A stretch of 64,000 bases of DNA from Pseudopithomyces maydicus. Its lineage: Eukaryota; Ascomycota; Dothideomycetes; Pleosporales; Didymosphaeriaceae. A model generated the notes under the pieces. It saw only the letters and a program-made list of their open reading frames with translations, searched no databases and was not told the DNA's origin. A program made the translations under genes and the position numbers. Each line of letters opens with the position of its first letter. Within the stretch, counting starts at the first letter, position 1. This document shows positions 46,501 to 56,362 of this stretch, piece after piece. The stretch is taken from assembly GCA_026873275.1 (NCBI GenBank), contig JANTUC010000018.1, positions 1,136,001-1,200,000 of the forward strand. The letters are read 5' to 3'.

Positions 46501-48950
46501 TAAGATGGCTTTTACCGTATTTATATAGCTAAAGGATATAAATAGATAACTATATTCTAAATACGCTATAGATTATATAAATTTACAGTTATATTAATAG
46601 GACTTACAAACGCCCTAGTAATATTCTAAGTAGTAGTAAATAAGGCGCTATATAAATACCTAGATGTATTCTGCATAATATACTTAAATAATATACTAGT
46701 ATACTCTAAAGGAACGCTTAAAGAACACGTATAATATATATAAAAAGTATTAGAAAAGATAAAAGAATACTAGTTACTTCTATATCTAAATAAGTATAAG
46801 TTTCACACGACAAAGATTAAATACTTAGGATTTATTATCTTAAGAGAAGGGATCGCTATAGACTTTAAAAAGGTAATTATAGTATAAAAATAATTATAAC
46901 CTAAATTAGTAAAGGATATCTAGTCCTTCCTAAAATTTACTAACTTCTACTAAAAGTTTATTATTAACTATTTTAAGATAACGGCACCCTTAATAGAGAT
47001 TATAAAGAAAGAAGTAGGATTTAAGTAGAAAGAGAAATAATATATAGTATTTAAAAGCTTAAAGGAGCTATTTCTCTTAATACTCCTTCTATAAATATTT
47101 AACCTATAGAGGAAAATTCAAATTAAAATAAATATATTTAACTACGTACTGGGAGCAGTATTTACACAGTAGTATAAAAATAGGAAGTGGAGACCAGTAT
47201 TCTTCTATTTATAAAAATTCTTTAGAGCAGAGTTAAACTACAATATCTATAATAAAGAACTACTAGAAGTAGTAAATACTTTTAAATAATAGGAAATACA
47301 GCTTATAGAAGCACCTATAAAAATTAAGGTATAGATAGACTATATAAACTTTATTAACTTTATATTAATAAAGAAGCTTAATAAATAATAAGTATAATAA
47401 ATAAAGTTCCTTGCGAACTTTAACTTCATAATTTACTATTACCTAAGGACCCTTAACAGGGCGACAGATACCTTAAGTAGAAGAATTAACTTAATTAAAA
47501 ATAAACTAGAATTATATAGCATAATACTCTAAAAAGGGCACGACGGAACTCTGGAATATAATTAACTTAAAGAAGTCTAGGAAAACAAATAACTTTTAAA
47601 ACTTAAAGTATAGAAAGCATTAATTGGACTAATAGACTACTAAAAATAGATTATTATAGGGATATAGGAAGCACCTAAGCTGATAAAAGAACTATATAAG
47701 TCTAAGGAATGGGGACACCTAGGTATAAAAGAAATAACGCAACGTATTATAAATAAATATACTATCCCTAAATTTAAATAAATAATTACTAAGGAGATAA
47801 GTAACTATTTAGCCTACCATAAAAATAAGCCTAAGAGATATAAGCCTTATAGCCTCCTATAACTATTACTAGTAGCCTAATAGCTATAGTAGAGTGTGAT
47901 AATAGATTTTATAGTAAAACTCTTAAAATTGCTACAACTAGGGATAAAACGAATATACAACACTATCGCGGTAATAGTAGATAGACTTATAAAATCTGCA
48001 AAATTCAGGCCTATAGAAGAGTCTATAACGGCAAAAGAACTAGCTTATAAAGTTAATAATATATTATTTGCAGAGTACAGCCCACTAAAGGAACTTATTA
48101 TAGACCGCGATAAGCTCTTTATATCTAAATACTAGGATATGTTTATTATAACGCTAAAGATAAATTAAAAGCTATTAATAAGCTTCTATCTGTAAACGGA
48201 TAGACAAATAGAAAGAACTAACTAGATATTAAAATAGTACCTAAGATTCTATATTAATAAATAATAAAATAATTAAGTAAAACTGCTGCTGATAATATAG
48301 CTGGCATATAATAAAGCTAAATTAGGCATAATAAAGTATTTACTATACTACGTAAACTACGGATATAAGCCGGTCGCTTATTAGAATTCGCGAGATATAA
48401 AAAGCATTTCTATAAAGGCATAGAATAAGGCCTAAAAGATAAAGGAACTGCACAACACCTTTTATAAAAAAATTATAAAAAGGGCCCTCTTAACATCCGT
48501 AAACGTAAATAAGTAAAGGATTAAGGGACTAATCTTTAAAAAGGGGGACAAAGTTTTCCTATTATAAAAAAATCTAAAAACTAAAAGACTAAGCAAAAAA
48601 CTAGACTATCTATAAATAGAACCCTTTAAAGTCGCAGAGACTAAAAGACTAGTTATAAGTAAACTACTTCTACTATAAGGAATAAAAATATATCCTAACT
48701 TTTATAAAAACCTTCTAGAACTAGTACCTCCAGATACTCTAATCGAGACCCAGCTAGAATTAGAAGATAATAAGTACAAAGTTAAAGCTATTAAAAACCT
48801 ATAAATGAATAAAGATTAGCAATAATACCTAGTAAAGTAGAAAGGATAGTTAGAGCAGTACAACACTTAAAAACTAAAAGAAAACCTTATAAACTATAAA
48901 AAACTACTAGCGGACTTCTATTTTAGACAGAAGAAAAACTAATTTTAACA
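43524..48950 (+). pseudogene. gag-pol remnant of B'
   Basis: The gag start codon is mutated to ATA at 43524, and the following bases match gag of element B codon by codon with transitions. The longest surviving open stretch (47896-48135) is integrase: IAVIVDRLIKSAKF and LKELIIDRDKLFISKY correspond to the catalytic-core beta strands. RT (the YLDD-like region near 46660-46710), RNase H and chromodomain remnants follow in the normal order. Many TAA/TAG codons come from CAA/CAG/TGG, as RIP predicts. Non-functional. Confidence 0.85.
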
Positions 48951-49099
48951 TAATTATTAGGCGTTAGTATTTTAAAATCAAGGAAATCGGCAACGAAAGC
49001 GGAAAGATTAAAAGAAGATAGATTAACCTAAAACTAGAAAGGATTAGTAACTAAAAGTATAAATAATAATAATATACGAGTGCTGCTAAAAGCCCTACC

Positions 49100-49386
49100 C
49101 TTTATTAAGTCCTTCTTTTGCAATCGATCTATTATATTAATAACCTAAAAGTTATAATAAGCATAGGAATGCTTCTTCGCTTCTACTTTAGCTAACTCTA
49201 GTTCTAGATAAGCTGTTTTAGCACGCGCCTATAAAAGAGTTAAATATTTTTACTCTTTCTTAGCTTATAATTAGGACTAGTTATTCTTAAGGATTTATAG
49301 ACTATAATTAGTATATACTAAAATATATCTAGTATATTACCTAGAGGCCGCGTTTATAAAATAATATAATTTTAACTTTTAACAAC
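49100..49386 (-). pseudogene. Possible decayed antisense coiled-coil gene of B'
   Basis: On the minus strand, downstream of B' pol, one frame reads as a charged coiled coil interrupted only by RIP-type stops, for example ARAKTAYLELELAKVEAKK at about 49175-49232. Position and orientation match the accessory gene of element A. Element A landed just upstream of it, so its N-terminal part would lie across the insertion (56120 onward). Cysteine positions cannot be read reliably. Confidence 0.4.
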
Positions 49387-49391
49387 GCTCG

Positions 49392-49826
49392 TGTTAAGAC
49401 CACGAGGGTAGCTAGTCCTAGAGGTTAAGGTTGGTTCTCGGGCAGGAGCAACTTACGGAGGAGAAGGGTTATCGACTGCGTGAGCGGGTCGATGGGGTAG
49501 TCGGTATCGGTATCACGTATGATACTAAATCAACAATGAGGCCTGAGTGAATCCAAACGATAGATTGATAAACAGGTTGAACACGAGTATCCACGAAGGA
49601 AACTCGGGTTCCTATATACTTGGGTTGATCAGTCCCACTGATCAACTGATCACACTGATCAGCCTTTGCTCAGTGATCAGTATGCGAGCTGCTCAGTATG
49701 CTCAGTGCGCCAAGGCTACTGATCACACTGATCAGGTCACGTGACTACATAATTACACGGCCCGCCCCGGGCCTCTAATTACATGTGGGATCGATGCTGT
49801 GCCGCAGCCATCTACAGATCTTAACA
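49392..49826 (-). repeat. 3' LTR of element A (left copy)
   Basis: 435 bp. Identical to the right copy by eye except for one missing G at 49460-49461. Carries seven TGATCA palindromes, a CACGTG and a TATATA box. Confidence 0.97.
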
Positions 49827-49842
49827 TCATCCTCCTCCTCCC
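49827..49842 (-). promoter_or_regulatory. Polypurine tract of element A
   Basis: In the element's sense orientation GGGAGGAGGAGGATGA directly abuts the 3' LTR, the standard place for plus-strand DNA priming. It independently fixes the orientation of A as minus. Confidence 0.85.
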
Positions 49843-49935
49843 AGGATCTGTCCTCGGATCAGGTGATGTAGTCCCGTGGTTAGTTATAACCGGGCTTCGC
49901 CCCGCATCATAAGTAGCGTTAGCTTGGTCCGCGTC

Positions 49936-50508
49936 ATGCCCAAACATCCGTCTGCCTCCAGCACCACTCGTCGCCGTTTGCTTGTCGAGTTTATTGAATC
50001 TTTTGGCGAAACCATGGTAAAGAAGTGTTCCACATGCGTAAAGCACAATCGTGTTTGCAAAGTTCATGTTCGTTCCGGAAAATGTGGTGCCTGTGTGCGG
50101 CTCGGGCAGCGTTGCGATGTTCGTGTTTCCGAGTCGGAGTTCAAGCGTTTGTTGGCTGAAAAAGAGAAGTTGAAGGTGCAAATTCAAGAGTCAAGGGAAG
50201 CGCAGGAAACCGCTTTTAAGGCTCACGAGGCTGCGCTCGAGGAGTTGCGGGTTGCGCGCGCTCGCGAGGACCGTCTCCGTCAGCAGATGGATTTGTTGGA
50301 TCGCAAGGCTGCTGACGCGATTTCTGTGGAGGAGAGGAATATCGAAGAGATGGAAGCTGCAGAGGTGTCTGACCTTGCTCCAGCGGCTGCGGAAGCTCCT
50401 TCAGGTCCTTTGTTATCTCCCGCGACGTGGGGTGCGTTTGAGGGTTTGTCTGATGAGTTTTGGGATTCGCACTTCCCTGCTCCCATGATTCCTTCCTCCG
50501 GTGTATAG
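49936..50508 (+). CDS. Antisense accessory protein of element A: Zn2Cys6 cluster plus coiled coil
   Basis: A 190-aa ORF lies on the strand opposite to gag-pol, between the pol stop (50516) and the 3' LTR. It ends 7 nt from the pol stop, tail to tail. The N-terminus MPKHPSASSTTRRRLLVEF is basic. The cysteines CSTCVKHNRVC and CGACVRLGQRC joined by 8 residues give CX2CX6CX8CX2CX6C, the spacing of fungal Zn2Cys6 DNA-binding domains. A Glu/Ala/Arg-rich coiled coil of about 90 residues and an acidic tail follow. The LTR lies about 110 bp upstream and could supply its promoter. A silencing, targeting or transcriptional role is inference only. A later Met at 50012 is an alternative start. Confidence 0.8.
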   Translation: MPKHPSASSTTRRRLLVEFIESFGETMVKKCSTCVKHNRVCKVHVRSGKCGACVRLGQRCDVRVSESEFKRLLAEKEKLKVQIQESREAQETAFKAHEAALEELRVARAREDRLRQQMDLLDRKAADAISVEERNIEEMEAAEVSDLAPAAAEAPSGPLLSPATWGAFEGLSDEFWDSHFPAPMIPSSGV

Positions 50509-50515
50509 GTATGTT

Positions 50516-53500
50516 TTATGTCCTTCTTCGTAGTAGTGGCGTCATCTTGTTGTAATATTCCTTCAGCTTTTGTTGACAGTTGCTTAGGTTCCCTTCTGGT
50601 TCCCATGTGTTTTCGCTATTGGGATACCCTTTCCACTTGACGAGGTACTCGTCGTTTCCTTGTCCTAAGCCGTGTCGCATGTCTAGGATGCGTTCTACTT
50701 CGAACTCGTTTTCTTCTTCGGCTTGGTGATAGAAGGTGGTCTGAACTGGCGTTTCTGGGTCTGCTGGTTCCAATAATGATATGTGGAATACCGGGTGTAT
50801 CTTTGCATCTGGCGGTAGTTCCAACTTGTAGTTTACTGGCGATATCTGTTTGGAAATGAAAAATGGTCCGACTTTAACGTGATCCAGTTTCTTGTGTTTC
50901 TTCTTCTGTGTGCGAAGATTTTTCGTAAGCAAGTATGCTTTATCCCCTTCTTCAGCTGAGGTGCCGTTTTTCGTTTCTTGTTGACGTAGGAAATTGTTTG
51001 TCGTTGAGACTTCTCGAGGTTTTCTCGTAATTCTTCGTGTGTTCGTTTCATGATTTCTGCGGTTTTCTCTGCTTCTGCTGTGTTGATAACCGTTGGTAAG
51101 ACTTGATCAAAGAGATGTGGATGTTTTCCGTGGTTTGCGTAGTATGGTGTAGTTCCAGTTGTTGCTGATTCTTTGTTGTTGTATGCCATTTGTGCTAAAG
51201 GTAATAATGAAACCCAATTGTCTTTCTTCTTGTTGCAGTAGATGCGTAGGTACGTTTCCATAGTCTGGTTGGTACGTTCCGTTTGTCCGTCCGTCTGTGG
51301 ATGATAAGCTGTCGATAGCTTTCGTTTCGTTCCGATGAGTGCCATAAGCGTTGTCCAGTAATTTGATGTGAAGAGTTTGTCTCTGTCGCTGATGATTGTC
51401 TTTGGTATGCCGTGGTGTCTTACGAGTCTGTCGAGTATAAGATAGCCTAGCTGGTCTGCAGTGCATTCCTTCTTGCAGGGTATCATCTCGGCGTACTTCG
51501 TAAATCTGTCCACAATAACCAATATTGCGTTGTACTTGACTTCCGTAGCCGGGTCCGTAGATCCTGGTAGTCCTGTAACAAAATCCATAGCGATGTCTTC
51601 CCATGGTGCTGTGGGTATTTCAATGGCTTGCATTTCTCCATACTTCAGATGTGTCGCATGCTTATTCCTTTGGCAGTCTGCGCACTTCCTGATGTAGTTG
51701 GTTACAGCTTCCTTGATTCCTTTGAAGTTGTAGTTCCGTTGGATTAGTTCCACTGTCTTGCTGATTCCGGGATGTCCGTAAAGAGGGTCGTCGTGGTGTT
51801 GTCGTATTACCTCCTCCTGTTGTTCCTTTGGTACATCCTTGGTGACTATTATTAGTTGGTTAAGTTCCGCTGTAGGTCCTAGCGATCCGTCCTTGTTTTC
51901 CTTGAGGATTGCCGAATATGTCTTGACCTTATCTCCTGCGAGATCTTTTCTTCTGCTGAGAGCATCTGCTCGTCCGTTCTCTTTTCCTGGTGTGTACAGG
52001 ATCTTGAATTTGTACTGTCCAAGGGCTTCTGACCATCGCGCTTGTCGCGGTGTCAATTCTTTCGTTGTCGTGAACCGTAACAGATTTTTGTGGTCCGTAA
52101 AGATCGTGAGTTCTGAGCATCCGTGGGCGTAGGTCCTCCAGTGCTTGAGTGCTTTGACGATAGCATACAATTCTTTGTCGTGGATGTCGTAGCGTGTTTC
52201 CGCGTCAATGAATTTATACGAATAGTAAGCAACAGGGTGCCACTGTCCGTCCCTTTCTTGCTTCGCGCATGCTCCGATAGCCAAGTCGCTTGCGTCGGTT
52301 TCCATGCGTAGTGGTTCGTCGCTTCTGAAAGCAACTAGGACTGGTGCACTGATGCTTGCTTGTACTAGCTGTTTGAAAGCTCGATCGCATTGTTCCGTCC
52401 ATTTGAATGCTACATCCTTCTTGGTTAGTGCCGTCAAGGGTATGGTGATCTTGGAGTAATCCTTGATGAATTGTCTGTTGAATCCGCAAAATCCTAGGAA
52501 TTCTCGTACGTCTCCTATGGTTTTCGGAATTGGCCATGCTCGTATGGTTTCGACCTTTTCTGGGCTTATGCTGAAGCCTTTCGTGTTGACAACGTGTCCT
52601 AGGAACTCTAGTTCCGTGACATGGAATTTGCATTTTTCCGGTTTGATCCTTAGGTGTGCTTTCCGTAAAGCTTCCAATACGATTTTGACATGTTCTACGT
52701 GTTCTTGCTCGTTTTCTGAGTATACGAGGATGTCGTCTAGGTAGGCAACTACGAAGATGTCGAGGTAGTTCCTTAGCGTGTTGTTGATCAATTCCTGGAA
52801 TGTTGCTGGTGCGTTAGTTAGTCCGAACGGCATGACTGTGTACTCGAACAGGCCGTATCGCGATCTAAACGCTGTCTTCCATTCTTCACCTTCTTTCATC
52901 CTGATGAGGTGGTATCCGTCTCTTAAGTCCATAGCCGTAAATATCTTGGCTCTTGAGAGTCTGTCTCGTAATTCTGATATGTTCGGTAACGGGTATCTAT
53001 TCTTGATCGTGATGTTGTTGAGTGCTCGATAGTCGATGCACGGTCGTGGTTCTCCGTTTTTCTTGAGTACGAACATAAATGGACTTGCTGCGGGTGACTT
53101 CGATTCTCGTATGTATCCTTTGTCGAGGTTCTTCTCGATGAAGTCTTTTTCCCATTGGAGTTCTTTTCCTGACTTGCCGTATAATGGTCCAAAGGGTGGC
53201 GTTTTCCCTTCTTCTAGGTCAATCGTATGATCCCAGGGTTGGTGCTCAGGTAGGTTTGCTTTTCCTTCCTCTTCCCGAAACAAATGACTCCACTTTTTAT
53301 ATTCGTCGGGGATGTCGTGAGTTGTGCGTTTCTCCTTCTCGTGCTTCTTGACCTGGTGGTGCCTGCCAGCGTCTGCCGAGGTAAATTCCAGTTTATCGAC
53401 TTTCTGTCGCGAGTTCAAATTATTGATCATGCTCTCATCCGCCATCAGCGTCGTGTGATGCGCAGGTTCTGACTGCAGTGCACATTTGCAGTTCCTCATC

Positions 53501-53910
53501 GAAAGCTCTTTCCTTCCCCAATGTATCTGTGGGTTATGCTTTCGTAGCCAGGGGATACCCAGGATTAAGTCATGCTGACTTGCATCCAAGACGTCTAAGG
53601 TAATCCACTCCTGGTGCTCATGGATCTTGAGTGTCGTCGTGACCTCGTGTCGTATGCTTGATTGTCCTGGTAATCGGCGTCCATTCGCGACATGGATAGC
53701 CAAGGGAATTTCCTTGAGTTGTTCGCGGAGTCCGGCTCGTTGAACAGTCTTTCTCGATATAAAGTTTCCTTGGGCTCCCGAATCCAGTAAAGCCTTGATC
53801 CGTATTCTCTCATCAAGCATTACCGGTAGCTTAATGAGGGATGCCTGGTCAGTTACCAGCGCATTTAGTTCTGTTGCGGCTCCACTGAGTCCGCCCGTTG
53901 GCCTAAAAAA
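50516..53910 (-). CDS. pol polyprotein of element A (via -1 frameshift), one-base gap near the C-terminus
   Basis: Read in the -1 frame relative to gag from the slippery site at 53904-53910; the frame is open from there into the ORF whose first Met is at 53820. Domains in order: aspartic protease ([12 protein letters not shown]), reverse transcriptase ([12 protein letters not shown]), RNase H ([12 protein letters not shown]), integrase zinc finger ([15 protein letters not shown] with CADCQRNK) and DDE core ([40 protein letters not shown]), then a chromodomain ([19 protein letters not shown]). The frame breaks at the four-C plus-strand run 50944-50947, which looks one base short. If real, the copy would lack its chromodomain. 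Confidence 0.93.
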
Positions 53911-55661
53911 GACTGCTTGCCTTTCTTGCCTGCTCGCTTGCGTCTGAAGGGTTCACTTGCCTCCATCGTGTCGAGCCATTTATCTTCACCGAATCCGAAC
54001 ATGGCCTTGGTTCTTGCATGCTTCTGGCAATCCTTGTGTAAGCATGTCTGCCAATGTTCTTGTGTGCATGTGCCGTTAACAATGAGGGTCATTGTCATGT
54101 TTTCTCCTTCGAGGTACCCTGGAAAATATTGTCGAGTTCGCTTGTCCCAGAGATGTACGTCACAATCGTCGATTGGGCAGTCAAACCATTCCCATCGGCA
54201 GCGAGGCTGCTTAGAAGGGAACCAATGTTCTTCCTTGGCCCTGTAGTGAATAGTACACTGGTCATAGTTGCATAGTTTCCAGTTGATGCACATATGTTTG
54301 GGGTTTCGGTGGTCCAGTACGTAATCCGGTTCGTAGGTTTCTTTCTCGTTTTCATAGACTTTTTGCTTTGACTGTCGTTGGTACCTTTCTTGTCCCCATT
54401 CGATGTCAGCTTCACTAACGTACTTGAGTCGCTGATCATCTAGGTGTGGGACTGATCCTTCAGGAAGATCTACATCCCGTGGTTGGAATTCTTCTTCCAG
54501 AGGTTCCGTTTGCGTAAGTTTGTCGAGGTACTCCATAACGTTGATTGGTTTGGCTTGAGGATGTGGCGTAGGTGCTCGCGCTCGTACGGGTTCAAAGTCG
54601 TTGACGGGTTCTTCGTACGGATCCTCGTAAAGTCGTGAATCGTCTGAGTCCGAGTGTTCGTTTAGGTCCCTATCACTTATGCCGTCTGTGATAACCCATT
54701 CGTCTTCGTCGTCCTGATCGTTGGCGACGGTGATTACGTTCAACTGTCTGATGACCTTGTTCTTAGATCTGCAGTTCCTGGCGATGTGACCCGGTTTGTC
54801 ACAGTTAAAACAAGTGCGTTGCTCCTTTTGATTGAACGGGGTCCCTCCTCGAGGTTTACCGAAGGCGCGCTTGAGTCTGTTTGGTCCATTGGCATTTCCA
54901 GAGGCTTTGCCATATGTTCCAGTTTTCTTCTCCTCCTTCCTTACCATTACATTGTCCAGTTCCATCGGCTGGTAGCCGTAGGGGTCGTTCGTAACCCGTT
55001 GTTTGGTAGTGGTCGTACGGTAACTGGTTCGTCCGCTTGACTTGCCATACGTGGGTTGGAATCTCCCATGATTCTTGTATTCCTGGTGTAATTCGTGCCA
55101 TTCTGCGTCAATCCTGATGGTTTCGTCGTAAAGTTCTTGCATCGTGTTGATCGCGGCTCCACTGCGTAGGAGTTCTTCGCGTACGGATTTCTTGAGACCT
55201 TGCTTATACATTTTGCGTAGGGAATCGTCGTTCCACCCAGTCTGTACAGCGTAGTGTTTGAACTTTGCGGTATACTCGGCTGCTGAGTGCGTTTGTCGGA
55301 GGCGTTGGATAGCTTCTTCAGCGTAAGACTTCTCGTTGGCTGAACCGAAGAGTTGTTTGATCTGAGTACGGAAGGTACTGTAATCTTCGATGAGTTGGTC
55401 GATCTGGTCTCCTTCTTGGTTTTCCGCTGAAAGATATGCTTCGATGTACGGCTGAATCCAGTCGGCTGGTTCGCCTCTCATGTACGTGGCGGCAAAGATG
55501 ACTTTGTCCTTGTCTTCCATGTCCTTGTTGACACAGTGGAAGTACAGGTCGAGTTGGAGTAGCCATGTCTTGAGTTTGCGTCGGTCGCCATCGTACAGGT
55601 CCGGTTTAGCAGCTTTGCTGTTAGGATTGTTGAATGGGGTAAGGTCGTTGAAGTCGCTCAT
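53865..55661 (-). CDS. Gag of element A
   Basis: 598 aa, starting MSDFNDLTPF 8 nt after the PBS. The first half is the capsid-like retrotransposon gag domain (LKTWLLQLDLYFHC, GEPADWIQPYIEAYL, AEEAIQRLRQTHSAAEYTAKF). A CCHC zinc knuckle CFNCDKPGHIARNC follows near 54770-54815. Unusually, the tail then carries three Cys/His repeats of form C-x(5-7)-C-x4-C-x2-H (54018-54290). The last codons before the stop contain the -1 frameshift signal. A five-codon upstream extension would need a TTG start and overlaps the PBS, so it was rejected. Confidence 0.93.
   Translation of the reverse strand: MSDFNDLTPFNNPNSKAAKPDLYDGDRRKLKTWLLQLDLYFHCVNKDMEDKDKVIFAATYMRGEPADWIQPYIEAYLSAENQEGDQIDQLIEDYSTFRTQIKQLFGSANEKSYAEEAIQRLRQTHSAAEYTAKFKHYAVQTGWNDDSLRKMYKQGLKKSVREELLRSGAAINTMQELYDETIRIDAEWHELHQEYKNHGRFQPTYGKSSGRTSYRTTTTKQRVTNDPYGYQPMELDNVMVRKEEKKTGTYGKASGNANGPNRLKRAFGKPRGGTPFNQKEQRTCFNCDKPGHIARNCRSKNKVIRQLNVITVANDQDDEDEWVITDGISDRDLNEHSDSDDSRLYEDPYEEPVNDFEPVRARAPTPHPQAKPINVMEYLDKLTQTEPLEEEFQPRDVDLPEGSVPHLDDQRLKYVSEADIEWGQERYQRQSKQKVYENEKETYEPDYVLDHRNPKHMCINWKLCNYDQCTIHYRAKEEHWFPSKQPRCRWEWFDCPIDDCDVHLWDKRTRQYFPGYLEGENMTMTLIVNGTCTQEHWQTCLHKDCQKHARTKAMFGFGEDKWLDTMEASEPFRRKRAGKKGKQSFLGQRADSVEPQQN
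53876..53910 (-). promoter_or_regulatory. -1 programmed ribosomal frameshift signal (gag-pol)
   Basis: Sense order: the heptamer T TTT TTA in the gag zero frame (53904-53910), a 9-nt spacer, then GCGGACTCAGTGGAGCCGC (53876-53894). The latter folds as GCGG/CCGC plus CTC/GAG with an AGTG loop and one bulged A. pol is in the -1 frame with no stop between. U UUU UUA is the heptamer known from HIV-1. Confidence 0.85.
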
Positions 55662-55668
55662 GTTGAGG

Positions 55669-55676
55669 GTGTTCAA
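55669..55676 (-). promoter_or_regulatory. Primer-binding site of element A, complementary to its own LTR
   Basis: In the element's sense TTGAACAC starts 2 nt after the 5' LTR. It does not begin with TGG, the complement of a tRNA CCA end. It is the exact complement of GTGTTCAA at 55865-55872 in the LTR, fitting self-priming. Confidence 0.7.
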
Positions 55677-55678
55677 GA

Positions 55679-56114
55679 TGTTAAGACCACGAGGGTAGCT
55701 AGTCCTAGAGGTTAAGGTTGGTTCTCGGGCAGGAGCAACTTACGGAGGGAGAAGGGTTATCGACTGCGTGAGCGGGTCGATGGGGTAGTCGGTATCGGTA
55801 TCACGTATGATACTAAATCAACAATGAGGCCTGAGTGAATCCAAACGATAGATTGATAAACAGGTTGAACACGAGTATCCACGAAGGAAACTCGGGTTCC
55901 TATATACTTGGGTTGATCAGTCCCACTGATCAACTGATCACACTGATCAGCCTTTGCTCAGTGATCAGTATGCGAGCTGCTCAGTATGCTCAGTGCGCCA
56001 AGGCTACTGATCACACTGATCAGGTCACGTGACTACATAATTACACGGCCCGCCCCGGGCCTCTAATTACATGTGGGATCGATGCTGTGCCGCAGCCATC
56101 TACAGATCTTAACA
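55679..56114 (-). repeat. 5' LTR of element A (right copy)
   Basis: 436 bp, TG...CA ends. In sense: U3 with CACGTG and seven TGATCA palindromes (about 55913-56023), TATATA at 55901-55906, putative mRNA 5' end GTGTTCAA at 55865-55872 about 30 nt downstream, then R-U5. Confidence 0.97.
55865..55906 (-). promoter_or_regulatory. Core promoter of element A: TATA box and predicted self-priming mRNA start
   Basis: TATATA (55901-55906) is followed about 30 nt downstream in the sense direction by GTGTTCAA (55872 down to 55865), the 8-mer that pairs with the PBS. The spacing fits a TATA-dependent start that places the complementary 8-mer at the RNA 5' end. Confidence 0.65.
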
Positions 56115-56362
56115 GCTCGCAGCTAAACAATATTTTAAAACTTTAGAATTTAATTTTTAGTGCACGGGCACAATATTTTTAAATAAATAAATAAAGAGCT
56201 TTTAGCATATTTAGAATAAAAAAGAAAATCTAAATTAAAATATAACTTAAGTTGGCAGGAGGGCTAGTGCACCTTTATATATTTAATAAGCGCTAATAGG
56301 CCAGCCATACTATAGAAGGTTAAGCTAGAGTATTAGAATAATACTCCTAAAAGGGGGGATAA

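Larger units (their letters stand above)
49392..56114 (-). mobile_element. Element A: structurally complete, un-RIPped Ty3/gypsy chromovirus-type LTR retrotransposon
   Basis: 6.7 kb inserted into B' with a perfect 5-bp target duplication GCTCG (49387-49391 and 56115-56119). LTRs of 435 and 436 bp bear TGTTAAGA...TCTTAACA ends. It has a putative self-primed PBS (55669-55676), gag, pol in the -1 frame (protease, RT, RNase H, integrase, chromodomain), an antisense accessory gene, and a purine tract at the 3' LTR (49827-49842 on the minus strand). Base composition is normal, in contrast to the flanking DNA, so it arrived after the block was mutated. Confidence 0.97.

Noticed and set aside
49547..49744. 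65-codon ORF repeated in both LTRs of element A (also 55835-56032)
   Set aside because: It begins at a non-ATG codon, lies in U3 through the TGATCA repeats, and is present only because the LTRs are identical.
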